38,946 nt of DNA from Theodoxus fluviatilis. Taxonomy: Eukaryota; Mollusca; Gastropoda; Cycloneritida; Neritidae. This document shows, in pieces, positions 10,815 to 20,643 of this stretch; position 1 is the first letter of the stretch; every line of letters starts with the position of its first letter. Under the pieces are notes generated by a model. The model made no database searches. It was not told the DNA's origin and was given only the letters and a program-made list of their open reading frames with translations. The stretch lies in NCBI GenBank assembly GCA_034096865.1, contig JAWQFJ010000584.1:20001-58946 (forward strand), given 5' to 3'. A program made the translations under genes and the position numbers.

Positions 10815-10943
10815 CCTGAATTTTCAAGTTTGGGAATTGGTGCCAAGTTGTCAAAAAGTCCCTCAGACTTAATTTCCCATGTGCCCTTTCCCTAGAGTTG
10901 TCATGTCCAAGAAAATGACAGCACAACAGTTGACCAACAATCA

Positions 10944-11112
10944 TTAAGGCCTGCATTAATTGAGCAACACTTCCGCCTACTCTGCCATAGTGGCATTCCT
11001 ATCTGACCAATCAGGACACAGAACTAGGCTAAAGCTGTGTCCCGATTGGTTACAAAAGATTGCTGCTACGGCAAAGTAGGCATAAGCCTTGCTCAGTTAG
11101 AACAGACCCTAA
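10944..11112. mobile_element. Foldback (hairpin) element, 169 bp
   Basis: Nearly the whole segment is an imperfect palindrome. TTAAGGCCTG at 10944 pairs with CAGACCCTAA ending at 11112. TTGAGCAACACTTCCGCCTA pairs with TAGGCATAAGCCTTGCTCAG. The inner CCAATCAGGACACAG pairs with CTGTGTCCCGATTGG. A transcript would form one long hairpin. A MITE or foldback element is the simplest reading. Confidence 0.7.
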
Positions 11113-11764
11113 GAGATAGACACCATCTGGAGTAACAGAATTGAAAATCCTTCCATTGGGCCCTGTGCTAATGACACCACCAATCATCTCACAAAATCAT
11201 TTAGGTTCTGTCAGCACCTTCTACACAAATTATGGAGGTATTTATGTGGATTGTTTTGCTGGTAATTACCATTAAATTTTTGTGTTGAGGGTCAATGGAT
11301 ATGAGGGTATGAGGAGAAATTATTTCTGTTGTTTGTAGCAGTTGCATCTTTACTGTCATTCCCCTTCAGTGTCTTTCAAAGTGTTTGGTTTAGAGTGCTT
11401 TGTGATGTATAGTTTTTATGATTTGGAACTTTTTATAAGTGTGGATCACTGTTGACTTCGTGCCTAGGTGTCTTGGTCTCTAGACTTGTCATGTACTGCT
11501 GTACAAAGTCCATCCCTCTGCTCTTGTGTTGTTTGGTTTGACTTGTGGCAACGTCTCTCCTTTGGATGGTGACCAGCTTTCTTCTCCAGCTCCAAACGTT
11601 GATGTGAATCAGAAACATGCTTTGGGGGACTTCTCTTGTTCTTATGGTGGACTTGGGTCAGGTCCGTGGGTTGTCACTGAGTGTTTGCATGCACATACTC
11701 ACCTCTGTGTACTTCTCTTATGACAGTCCCATGTCTCACAGAATTTTTCTTTGAGTATGTCTCT

Positions 11765-11795
11765 GTCTCATTCTCTCTCTGTCTGTCTCTGTCTC

Positions 11796-11872
<77 letters not shown>

Positions 11873-11919
11873 GTCTCTATCTCTCTCTCTCTCTCTCTGT
11901 CTCTATCTCTGTCTCTGTC

Positions 11920-11970
<51 letters not shown>

Positions 11971-11985
11971 TACACACACACACAC
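11765..11985 (+). repeat. CT / CTGT compound microsatellite with CA end
   Basis: About 220 bases of CT and CTGT tracts pass into a short CA run. The tract lies 40-260 bases upstream of the next Scribble acceptor. Confidence 0.95.
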
Positions 11986-12024
11986 ATCAGAATGGAAGCC
12001 TGAAGGCCACCACTTGCTTATCAG

Positions 12025-12150
12025 GAACGGCTGAGACTAGAGCGAGAAGCCGTGTTGAAGAGGACGGAACTGGAGGAGGAAGCTGCCAGGAAAACAGAAG
12101 TCCTCAAACAGGAACACGCACAGATCCTGGGGCCGGAGACCCCGAAAGAG
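12025..12150 (+). CDS. scrib: Scribble exon: charged coiled-coil
   Basis: This 42-codon exon runs from acceptor cttgcttatcag to donor GAG|gtactt, phase 0 at both ends. It begins ERLRLEREAVLKRTELEEEA, has about half charged residues with leucine/alanine heptad-like spacing, and ends GPETPKE. It extends the acidic helix of the previous exon. Such a region between PDZ4 and the conserved tail is more developed here than in the vertebrate protein. If the intron were retained, the frame stays open for 47 more codons with ten cysteines. Confidence 0.85.
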
Positions 12151-13277
12151 GTACTTTGCCCACCCATGTGTGGTGTAGCAGACTGCCCTTGTATAGAGTG
12201 GTGCCCATGTGTAGCCTGCCCAGACTGCCCATGTGTAGAGTGCCAGGATACTGGGTCTCTAGCTATTGTTCTTGTCCAAGGAAAGCCAAGTTGAGATTTC
12301 CTAAAGGGATCTGAGGAGGAGTTGTCATCTCCGGATGTGGATCCTTGCATTGTGGCTTCTGTGTAAAGTCCTTTGGAGTTTGCGTTGAATCATGGGAAAT
12401 TGTATTTGTCAAAGTTGTTTTAAACTCTTTGGATGTGTTGCAGTCATTTCCATAGTCTTTGTTTTCCATTAAGGTCATCTCAAGATGAAACATTCCTTTC
12501 ATATCATTTTTGTTTAAACTCTGTTATCCTGATTTTTTTTCTCTTCCTTTCATTCATTTGTTCATTTCTGTGTATAATCAGAACGTTTCCTCTTTCCGTG
12601 GGATGCCGTGGGTCATTTTCACCACTCCCATTACTACGTGCAACTTTGACTCGGGACATTTTCTTTTTTTCTTCACAGATAGAAGTGCTTTGCACACATA
12701 TTTTAGTCACCTCAAGCAGCATTCTGAGGATTTCAGCATGCTCCTAGAGAAACTCTGTTCAGCCCACATATTTAGACAGTTGGTGGAGGTAGATTTAGGA
12801 ATTTTAGGATTTAGGAAGACTTGGGAATGTTTCCTGCGGTTGTGCATCATAGCACTTTGTTGACAGATGAGCCTTTCGGGTTGTGGTTTGCTCATTAGAT
12901 AGTAGCAGTGGTGAACTGGCTTTTCTGTTAGGCAGACTGGTAGAACTACGAGCATTTTTGCTTGTTTCCATGACATTTTGCAGGGTCTTATGGTGGCTGT
13001 GCATGCTAACCTGGCGTTGAAGTCACACTTTCCATTCACTGTACTGATTGGGTGAAGGGTTCACATTTGACCAGAAAATGCACTGTGTGACTTTTAAAAA
13101 TCACAAAATGTTAAAGCTTGTGAAGACAGACAGATAGGATGGATAGATGGATGAATGGATGGATGGAGAAAAATATGGACAAATGGATGGACAGACAGGA
13201 CAGACAGACAGACAGGATGGACAGACAGGATAAAAAGGCAGACAGACAGCCAGACAGCTAGACAGAATGGATGGATG

Positions 13278-13369
<92 letters not shown>

Positions 13370-13517
13370 GGATAAAAAGACAGACAGGATGGACAGACAG
13401 GATAAAAAGACAGACAGGATGGACAGACAGCTAGACAGAATAGATGGATGGACAGACAGACAGACAAGATAGACAGACTGACAGGATAGACAGACAGCTA
13501 GACAGAATGGATGGATG

Positions 13518-13561
<44 letters not shown>

Positions 13562-13642
13562 GGATAAAAAGACAGACAGGATGGACAGACAGGATAAAAA
13601 GACAGACAGGATGGACAGACAGCTAGACAGAATAGATGGATG

Positions 13643-13679
<37 letters not shown>

Positions 13680-13729
13680 GACAGACTGACAGGATAGACA
13701 GATAGACAGCTAGACAGAATGGATGGATG

Positions 13730-13797
<68 letters not shown>

Positions 13798-13878
13798 GGA
13801 TAAAAAGACAGACAGGATGGACAGACAGGATAAAAAGACAGACAGGATGAACAGACAGCTAGACAGAATAGATGGATG

Positions 13879-13955
<77 letters not shown>

Positions 13956-14005
13956 GACAGACTGACAGGATAGACAGATAGACAGCTAGACAGAATGGAT
14001 GGATG

Positions 14006-14077
<72 letters not shown>

Positions 14078-14368
14078 GGATAAAAGGACAGACAGGATGG
14101 ACAGACAGGATAAAAAAGACAGACAGGATGGACAGACAGCTAGACAGAATAGATGGATGGACAGACAGACAGACAAGATAGACAGACTGACAGGATAGAC
14201 AGACAGACAGCTAGACAGAATGGATGGATGGACAGACAGACAGACAGACAGATAGGATGGATGGATGGACAGAGGAAACACATGCAAGCGAGCCGGATCA
14301 GTAGGGAGAAAGCAGGTTTGAGAAAGACAGCCCTGAATGTCAATAATCTACTGGAGGTTGCCTTGCAG
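12151..14368 (+). other. Intron with GACA satellite
   Basis: The first 110 bases contain a degenerate TGCCCATGTGTAGAGTG repeat. Unstructured sequence follows to 13124, then the higher-order GACA array at 13125-14276. No further exon was recognised. Confidence 0.6.
13125..14276 (+). repeat. GACA satellite with higher-order structure
   Basis: About 1.15 kb of GACA runs are punctuated by fixed spacers: GGATAAAAAGACAGACAGG, CTAGACAGAATGGATGG and CTAGACAGAATAGATGG. The AATGG and AATAG forms alternate, giving a dimeric higher-order unit of about 210-270 bp present roughly five times (CTAGACAGAATGG near 13259, 13499, 13710, 13980, 14211). Unit length varies only through the number of GACA repeats. 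Open frames on both strands follow from the repeat and are not genes. Confidence 0.95.
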
Positions 14369-14440
14369 CGCGCCTCCCCTGTGATTGTCCAAGTGCCTCC
14401 CTCCATCATGTCGCAGTCCCTGCCCGCAGTCCTCAACGCG
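14369..14440 (+). CDS. scrib: Scribble exon: short hydrophobic/proline segment
   Basis: This 24-codon exon (RASPVIVQVPPSIMSQSLPA, then VLNA) runs from acceptor gttgccttgcag to a consensus donor GCG|gtaagt, phase 0 at both ends. It is not a recognised domain. Its valine/proline character could form a short linear motif in the disordered tail. The strong donor and fitting phase support it. An alternative shorter exon could start at the downstream tcatgtcgcag. Function unknown. Confidence 0.7.
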
Positions 14441-14544
14441 GTAAGTGCACTTCTGCTGCTGGGGTGTCCTGGCCCTGGCACCATTCCATCTCCACTTGGT
14501 GTGGCGGCGGAATGAGTGAACCTCGTGGTGGACCTCTCCCTCGT

Positions 14545-14821
14545 GTGTCTTTGTAGACAGTAGGCCATATTTTCTGCAGTGTCTTTGTAGACAGTAGGCC
14601 ATATTTTCTGCAGTGTCTTTGTAGACAGTAGGCCATATTTTCTGCAGTGTCTTTGTAGACAGTAGGCCATATTTTCTGCAGTGTCTTTGTAGACAGTAGG
14701 CCATATTTTCTGCAGTGTCTTTGTAGACAGTAGGCCATATTTTCTGCAGTGTCTTTGTAGACAGTAGGCCATATTTTCTGCAGTGTCTTTGTAGACAGTA
14801 GGCCATATTTTCTGCAGTGTC
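14545..14821 (+). repeat. 34-bp minisatellite, eight copies plus a fragment
   Basis: The unit starts GTGTCTTTGTAGACAGTAGG, ends ATTTTCTGCA, and repeats at exactly 34 bp from 14545 to 14816 with essentially no differences, then a partial copy. Each unit contains ATTTTCTGCAG and TGTCTTTGTAG, both resembling 3' splice sites. Confidence 0.97.
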
Positions 14822-14974
14822 TTAGTGGTGGAAGTTGGCCAGTAGCTGTAAGTCGCTGTTCACTGACACCAGTTACAGAATGATGTCCCATAACGCTTTG
14901 CCCCAGCTACGATGCTGTTCCCATGCGAGCCTGTACTCTCCAGCAAAGATGTAGGTTAGTTCTCCGCCTTCTTT

Positions 14975-15170
14975 GGGTTGGGGGTGAGAATAGACCCCCT
15001 GTGGGTTGGGGGTGAGAATAGACCCCCTGTGGGTTGGGGGTAAGAATAGACCCCCTGTGGGTTGGGGGTGAGAATAGACCCCCTGTGGGTTGGGGGTGAG
15101 AATAGACCCCCTGTGGGTTGGGGGTGAGAATAGACCCCCTGTGGGTTGGGGGTAAGAATAGACCCACCGC
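14975..15170 (+). repeat. 28-bp G-rich minisatellite, seven copies
   Basis: The unit GGGTTGGGGGTGAGAATAGA followed by CCCCCTGT starts at 14975, 15003, 15031, 15059, 15087, 15115 and 15143. The last unit departs into ACCCACCGCGTCTCCCTGTG, which also exists as a single copy near 30689-30726. Every unit has two G runs and a GGTGAGAA donor-like motif. Confidence 0.97.
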
Positions 15171-15425
15171 GTCTCCCTGTGCAGTTAGGAACAACAGCAA
15201 GAAAAAGGGACAAGGGAAAACCCTGCGAATGAATTAGATTTAATGAAGCAATAACAAAATAACAGAATAAATCAAAATTGTGCTACAAGTACAACATTAA
15301 GGGTGTTAGGTGTTGGCCTTCAAAGATGCAAGAACCAAAAAAGAAAAAAAAAGGAACCGAAAGAAAGGGAACAAATTAAAAACAGTATTTACACACACAT
15401 ACACATGCACTCTCGCGCGCACGCG

Positions 15426-15427
<2 letters not shown>

Positions 15428-15485
<58 letters not shown>

Positions 15486-15518
15486 TACACACACACACGC
15501 ACACAAGGGTTAAGATAA
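15428..15518 (+). repeat. CA microsatellite
   Basis: About 90 bases of CA with short ATAC and CGCA interruptions, preceded by alternating GCGCGCACGCGC. Confidence 0.95.
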
Positions 15519-15760
15519 ATGATATTTACGTGGTGTATGAACCCGTTTATATCAGAATGAGGAAAGGTGCTACCATCCTGGATTGTCCTGTCGAGGCACG
15601 TTTCATTATGAAAGGTATTTATGAGGTAGACCCTCTCAGTGAGCACTCACAAAACCCAAAGCTAATTGATAAAGTCCATGCATGGCTTTTCATGAGCACT
15701 CAAATCTGAACATTACTCGGATACCTTCAAAATGAAATGCACCTCTGGTCCCTCGAGCAA

Positions 15761-16590
15761 GAGGATTGTGTCTGATGTGTTAGGGTTGCGTCTCATGCGT
15801 TAGGGTTGCGTCTCATGCGTTAGGGTTGCGTCTCATGCGTTAGGGTTGCGTCTCATGCGTTAGGGTTGCGTCTGATGTGTTAGGGTTGCGTCTCATGCGT
15901 TAGGGTTGCGTCTGATGTGTTAGGGTTGCGTCTCATGCGTTAGGGTTGCGTCTGATGTGTTAGGGTTGTGTCTCATGCGTTAGGGTTGCGTCTGATGTGT
16001 TAGGATTGCGTCTCATGTGTTAGGGTTGCGTCTGGTGCGTTAGGATTGCGTCTGATGCGTTAGGGTTGCGTCTCATGTGTTAGGGTTGCGTCTCATGTGT
16101 TAGGGTTGCGTCTGATTCGTTAGGATTGCGTCTGATGTGTCAGTATTGCGTCTCATTTGTTAGGGTTGCGTCTGATGTGTTAGCTTTGCGTCTGATGTGT
16201 TAGGGTTGCGTCTCATGTGTTAGGGTTGCATCTGATGTGTTAGGATTGCGTCTGATGTGTTAGGATTGTGTCTCATGTGTTAGGGTTGCGTCTGATTCGT
16301 TAGGATTGCGTCTGATGTGTCAGTATTGCGTCTCATTTGTTAGGGTTGCGTCTGATGTGTTAGCTTTGCGTCTGATGTGTTAGGGTTGCGTCTCATGTGT
16401 TAGGGTTGCGTCTGATGTGTTAGGATTGCGTCTGATGTGTTAGGGTTGCGTCTGATGTGTTAGGATTGCGTCTGATGTGTTAGGGTTGCGTCTGATGTGT
16501 TAGGGTTGCGTCTCATGTGTTAGGGTTGCGTCTGATGCGTTAGGATTGCGTCTGATGTGTTAGGGTTGCGTCTGATGAATTAGGGTTGCT
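15761..16590 (+). repeat. 20-bp minisatellite with embedded TTAGGG, about 41 copies
   Basis: The unit TAGGGTTGCGTCTGATGTGT repeats for about 830 bases with no insertion or deletion. Variation is by substitution only: G/C in TCTSATG, T/C in GYGT, and GGG/GGA. A nine-unit block around 16101-16260 recurs 180 bp later, including rare variants (GATTCGT, CAGTATTGCG, TAGCTTTGCG). Confidence 0.97.
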
Positions 16591-16844
16591 TCCAAGAAAC
16601 CTGCCTTAGGTCTCTGCTTTCCTGAAGCTCCCACTTGGCTGCTAAATTTAGAACAGTGAGTCAGAAGAAGGAAGAATGACGTGGAGCACCTGAGATAAAG
16701 CTGAGAGAGAGGTTGTCATGGGGATAGCAGCGAGGGAGTGGGAAAAGGCGATATGGGACATTATTTAATCTAATGGATGTGTTGCACCCCCATTTAGTGA
16801 AGTTTGGTGACTAATGAGTTATGTCTTGACCCTTTCTTGTGACA

Positions 16845-16952
16845 TTGTGTGTGTGAGTGTGTAATGTGTGTGTGTATGTGTGTGTTTGTGTGTGTATAGT
16901 GTGTGTGTGTGTTTGTGTGTGTGTAATGTGTGTGTGTGTGTATGTTTGCGCT

Positions 16953-16984
<32 letters not shown>

Positions 16985-17041
16985 GTGTGTGTGTAGTGTG
17001 TGTATTGTGTGTGTGTGTGTGTGTGTGTAATGTGTAGTGTA

Positions 17042-17072
<31 letters not shown>

Positions 17073-17099
17073 ATTTGTCATGTGTGTGTGTGTTTGTGC

Positions 17100-17137
<38 letters not shown>

Positions 17138-17281
17138 TGTGTGTTTGTGCATGTGTGTGTGTGTGTGTGTGTAATGTGTAGTGCATGTGTGTGTGTGTGT
17201 TTGTGCTTGTGTAATGTATGTGTGTGTGTGTGTGTGTGTAATGTGTAGTGCATGTGTGTGTGTGTTTGTGCTTGTGTAATG

Positions 17282-17339
<58 letters not shown>
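16845..17339 (+). repeat. TG microsatellite with TAATG/TAGTG interruptions
   Basis: Nearly 500 bases of TG broken by recurring TAATGTGTAGTGCATG and TTTGTGCTTG spacers that themselves repeat, showing duplication of larger blocks. Confidence 0.95.
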
Positions 17340-17340
<1 letters not shown>

Positions 17341-18963
17341 CTGCCATCACTGTCTCTCTTTCTCCTCACCAGTCTTCTTTGATCTCGTTCCCTTGCTTCT
17401 GCCATTCCTGATAGTTCTGCGACATCATCCCACCTCCCTTTTCCTTGCCTCCAGTCTGCACACTGTCGTGCCAGAAGTTTGTCTCCTGTGCTGGAACTGA
17501 CATTAGTGAAAGGGAGCAGTTTGTCGTATGGTTGACTGAAAAATATCAAAAACCAGTTCCATCACTTCACCCCCTTTCTCACTTGACTCCCCCTCAGCAC
17601 CATTCACTACCTCCAACCCTAATTCTCACCCACCCCACCCCACCCCACCCCACCCTGTCCTCCCTGCATTTGTCAAGTTGTGTTTTTTCCCCCCCTTTTT
17701 TGTCTGACTTGATGTGACCTGGCCTGCGATGACTGGGCTGCTGTGTGCTATGTGATGAATGCTTGTGTGTGTTTGCTCTGGCAAGGCTCTGCAAGGCTTC
17801 TCTTTCTTGGTCTGCCGCTTGCAAACATGGCTCCTTTCAGTTTTGCAAACGGTTGCTTGATTTTTTTTAACATGTGTGTGGGTATGTATGTGAACTGTCT
17901 TCAGTTGCTGCCTTGATTGTTTGAAATGACCTGTTTTGATTTTGATTTGCAAATGTTTGATCTTGATTTGCAAACGTTTGATCTTGATTTGCAAATGTTT
18001 GATACTGCAATGCTTTTTTTTTTCCTAAGACAGTTTTCTGGTTGCATAAAATAAACTCTTTTGCAGACAACAGTTTTCTGGCTGCATAAAATGAACTCTT
18101 TTGCAGATATTGATCTTTTGAGCTGTGTGTTTAATATGAATGGTTGACTAGGTGGAATGCAGCTTTCAAATGGGAAAAGAGAAAAAGAAACGTAAAATCA
18201 GTGGTAGAAGTTCTGTATTTAGATACTGCTGGTAGCTATTTTGTGCAACCAGGACTGTTGATCACACGTGTTTGCTTTTTCCTTTTGATTTGCGTCAATG
18301 TGGTTTGCCTTGAAACTTCACATGTGTTGGCTGCTTTGGGTGAAGATCTCTGTCGATCCATGTCATGTCTGTTTAATCTGTGTAGCACAAAAATAAATTA
18401 CTGTTATTGTTTTAATAGGTTAAATCAGAACTCAGATCTGATTCTATGAGTTGACATACTCAATATTTTCACATACTCAAGTTTTTGAACATCTTAATTT
18501 ATTCCAAAATTTAGCGTGAGCTCATCCAAAGGTCAACATCATGTATGCAGTTTTTGAATGTGTTCATTCCTCCATCCTCTTGTCTTGGTCTCTCACCATC
18601 CTACCCTCTCCCTCCCTCTCTGGTTTGCAACCTGTGTCACTTTGGACTTTAAACTGTGTCACCTTTGACATTTCATCTGTGTCACCTTGAACTTGTGACC
18701 TGTGTCACCTCTGATCTGTATCCTGCATCACCTTCCACCTGCTTAAGAAAAGAAAAAAAAAGTTTTTTCTTTACCTCCCACTTGTGACTTGCATCACATT
18801 TGACCTTTGTCGCCTTTGACCTGTCACCTTTAATCTTGCTCCTATTCACTCCTCCCCTGTGTCACCTTCGACCTGTGCCCTGTGCCCCCTGTTTGGCCTT
18901 GCCTGCTGCATGGACTGTGCATGAGCTGACATGTGCCTTGTCTCCTTCTTGCCTGGGACGCAG

Positions 18964-19134
18964 CCCGCGCCACCTCCGGTCAAGGGGCCCAAACCACCCG
19001 TGCCCCCTAAACACGTGACCCTTGCTAGGCAGAACTTCGTGGAAGATGAAAACGAGGTGCTAGACCCTCGCAAGCAGGCCCGCATGCCCTCAGGTCGCAT
19101 CTCGGCCCCCTACCGGCCCCCTGTTGCCCCCAAG
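18964..19134 (+). CDS. scrib: Scribble exon: proline-rich region
   Basis: This 57-codon exon runs from acceptor ctgggacgcag to a non-consensus donor AAG|gtaacg, phase 0 at both ends. It begins PAPPPVKGPKPPVPPKHVTL, has PxxP motifs (KPPVPPK) of SH3-ligand type, and ends SAPYRPPVAPK. It is GC-rich and CpG-containing against an AT-leaning intron, as expected for coding DNA. The phase-0 end joins directly to the exon at 27985, with 8.8 kb of intron between. If the donor is not used the frame continues 20 codons to an acidic end (GGDPEDED, stop). Confidence 0.85.
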
Positions 19135-19904
19135 GTAACGCTCAATTGGCCCTTTGCTTCAGAGTGGAGGGGAGGTGACCCTGAGGACGAGGACTGACTC
19201 CCTGTGGAAATTCTGATGTGCTGCCTTCTTTGAGGGGGCGATGGTGGCCTCTGTTTTGGCTGGAGTTGTTGTTGTTGTTGTTGTTGTTGTTAATGTGTTG
19301 CTTTGTTTTATACGTGTCTACTGTTGTTTGTGGTTGGTTTATTTTGGGATTATTTGATGTGTTGAATTTGCGTTTGTGTGCTGTGTTGTGCTTAATCTTT
19401 GGCTTTGCTGTGTGTTGATTTGGGGTGTCTTGTTATGTGTTGTGTGTTGTCTTGTGTTTGGCTTTGTGAATGCATTGTGCAATTGTGTCAATGTCTTGTT
19501 TGTGATTATTTGACAATGTAAACTTGTCATGATTTTGGGGGGTATTGTTTGAAATGTATTGAACTTGTTTTCTTTTGTGAAACTGTGTCGGTTGTTTGTG
19601 TGAATATATGTGAGTGTGTGTAAGTGTGTGAGTGTGTGTGTGTGTGTGTATGTGCGTGCGTGCATGTGTGTGTGTTTTCCACCATGTCATGACTTGTTTT
19701 TCAGTGTTTCATTGCTAATGAGGATTGGTGTACTTATGATTATGAAACATTGAAATTTAAGATGTTTCCATGTTATACCTCCTTTTTTTTCTCTTCCAAA
19801 CGGTGTGTTCATTGCCGTTGGATGTCTTAACTAGTCTGTGGTTTGAATGTTCTTGCCAACCTTGCTCACACTAAGGCCAAAAAGAAAAAGTAGCTGTGGT
19901 AACG

Positions 19905-19930
19905 GGGGGTGGGGGGGGGGGGGGGGGGGT
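19905..19930 (+). repeat. Poly-G tract
   Basis: A run of about 25 Gs with a single T interruption, between AACG and TTGTGTG. It is a likely site of sequencing error. Confidence 0.95.
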
Positions 19931-20643
19931 TGTGTGTCATGCCGATCTTTTTTCTTTTTTTCTGTAACAACTTTTTTCATAGAAGAGGCCAGATTGAACA
20001 ATAATTGCACTTATTAATATTGCCGAAGACAAAAAAAAGAAGTTTATGTTCTTTAGTAGTGGATTCTTCAAGTGCTCATAGGGCAGTGAAGATGGGACAG
20101 CTCACAATTTGTTCGTTACCATCAATTTCTTCCTCTCTTTTTTTTCTCCATCATCATCTTCAATTTGCATGATTGAAAAAAAAAACAAAAACAGTTTAGG
20201 GTCGGCAGAAAAAAATATGATCGATTGGGTTACCATAGCCACACTTTTGCTGTTGTCGGTGGCCCAATAGTTTTTGCAGTCTTCTTGCCACACACTGACG
20301 ATGGTAGTGTTCAAATGTCATTCAGCACTGTGAAATTTAGTGTTGTTTGATCACTAATGTCACCATAAATGGTATTTCGTGTGTTTTACCCATGTGCATT
20401 AGAAAAACCAAAACTTTGGAGGAGGGGCTGAAACCTTACTGAGTTTTACTTATTTGTGCTTATTTTCTCGTCCAGGGCAGAATTTATGTTGTGAAATTTC
20501 TTTCTTATGCCTTTCACTGTGTGGACTTCAATGGTAGTGTGGTTGGACTCGCTTCTTCCTCCACCTCCTGCTCCTCCTACTCCTACTCCTCCTCCTCCTA
20601 CTCCTCCTCCCCCCAACTTCTCTCTTCTTTCTTCTTCTCTCTC

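Larger units (their letters stand above)
9321..12024 (+). other. Intron with TCATC-rich DNA and two foldback elements
   Basis: From 9325 to about 9700 the sequence is a degenerate TCTCATCT-like low-complexity stretch; the long open frame across it is a by-product. The elements at 10429-10814 and 10944-11112 follow, then unstructured sequence to the CT/TCTG tract at 11765-11985. Confidence 0.6.
14441..18963 (+). other. Intron dominated by minisatellites
   Basis: It contains, in order, the 34-bp, 28-bp, CA, 20-bp and TG/TAATG arrays, a CCCCA run at about 17630-17656, three 21-bp TTGATTTGCAAATGTTTGATC-like copies at about 17937-18002, and a 40-bp duplication at about 18030-18110 (CAGTTTTCTGG..GCATAAAAT). 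A degenerate GTGTCACCTTTGACCT repeat lies at about 18610-18870. No exon was recognised. Confidence 0.65.

Noticed and set aside
13094..14290. Long open frames on both strands (Met-Asp-Gly-Gln-Thr-Asp-Arg-like and Ser-Val-Cys-Leu-like)
   Set aside because: They are translations of the GACA satellite; no splice or start context and no non-repeat content.
14545..15170. CRISPR-like arrays (34-bp and 28-bp repeats)
   Set aside because: Repeats are directly tandem with no variable spacers, and the DNA is plainly eukaryotic.
15761..16590. Interstitial telomere
   Set aside because: TTAGGG occurs once per 20-bp unit, not as a tandem hexamer; it is a minisatellite that happens to contain it.
17373..17500. 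Exon-like segment after acceptor ctttctcctcaccag
   Set aside because: The acceptor is good but the open frame (FFDLVPLLLPFLIV..) needs a phase that does not fit the phase-0 neighbours and no donor follows in frame.
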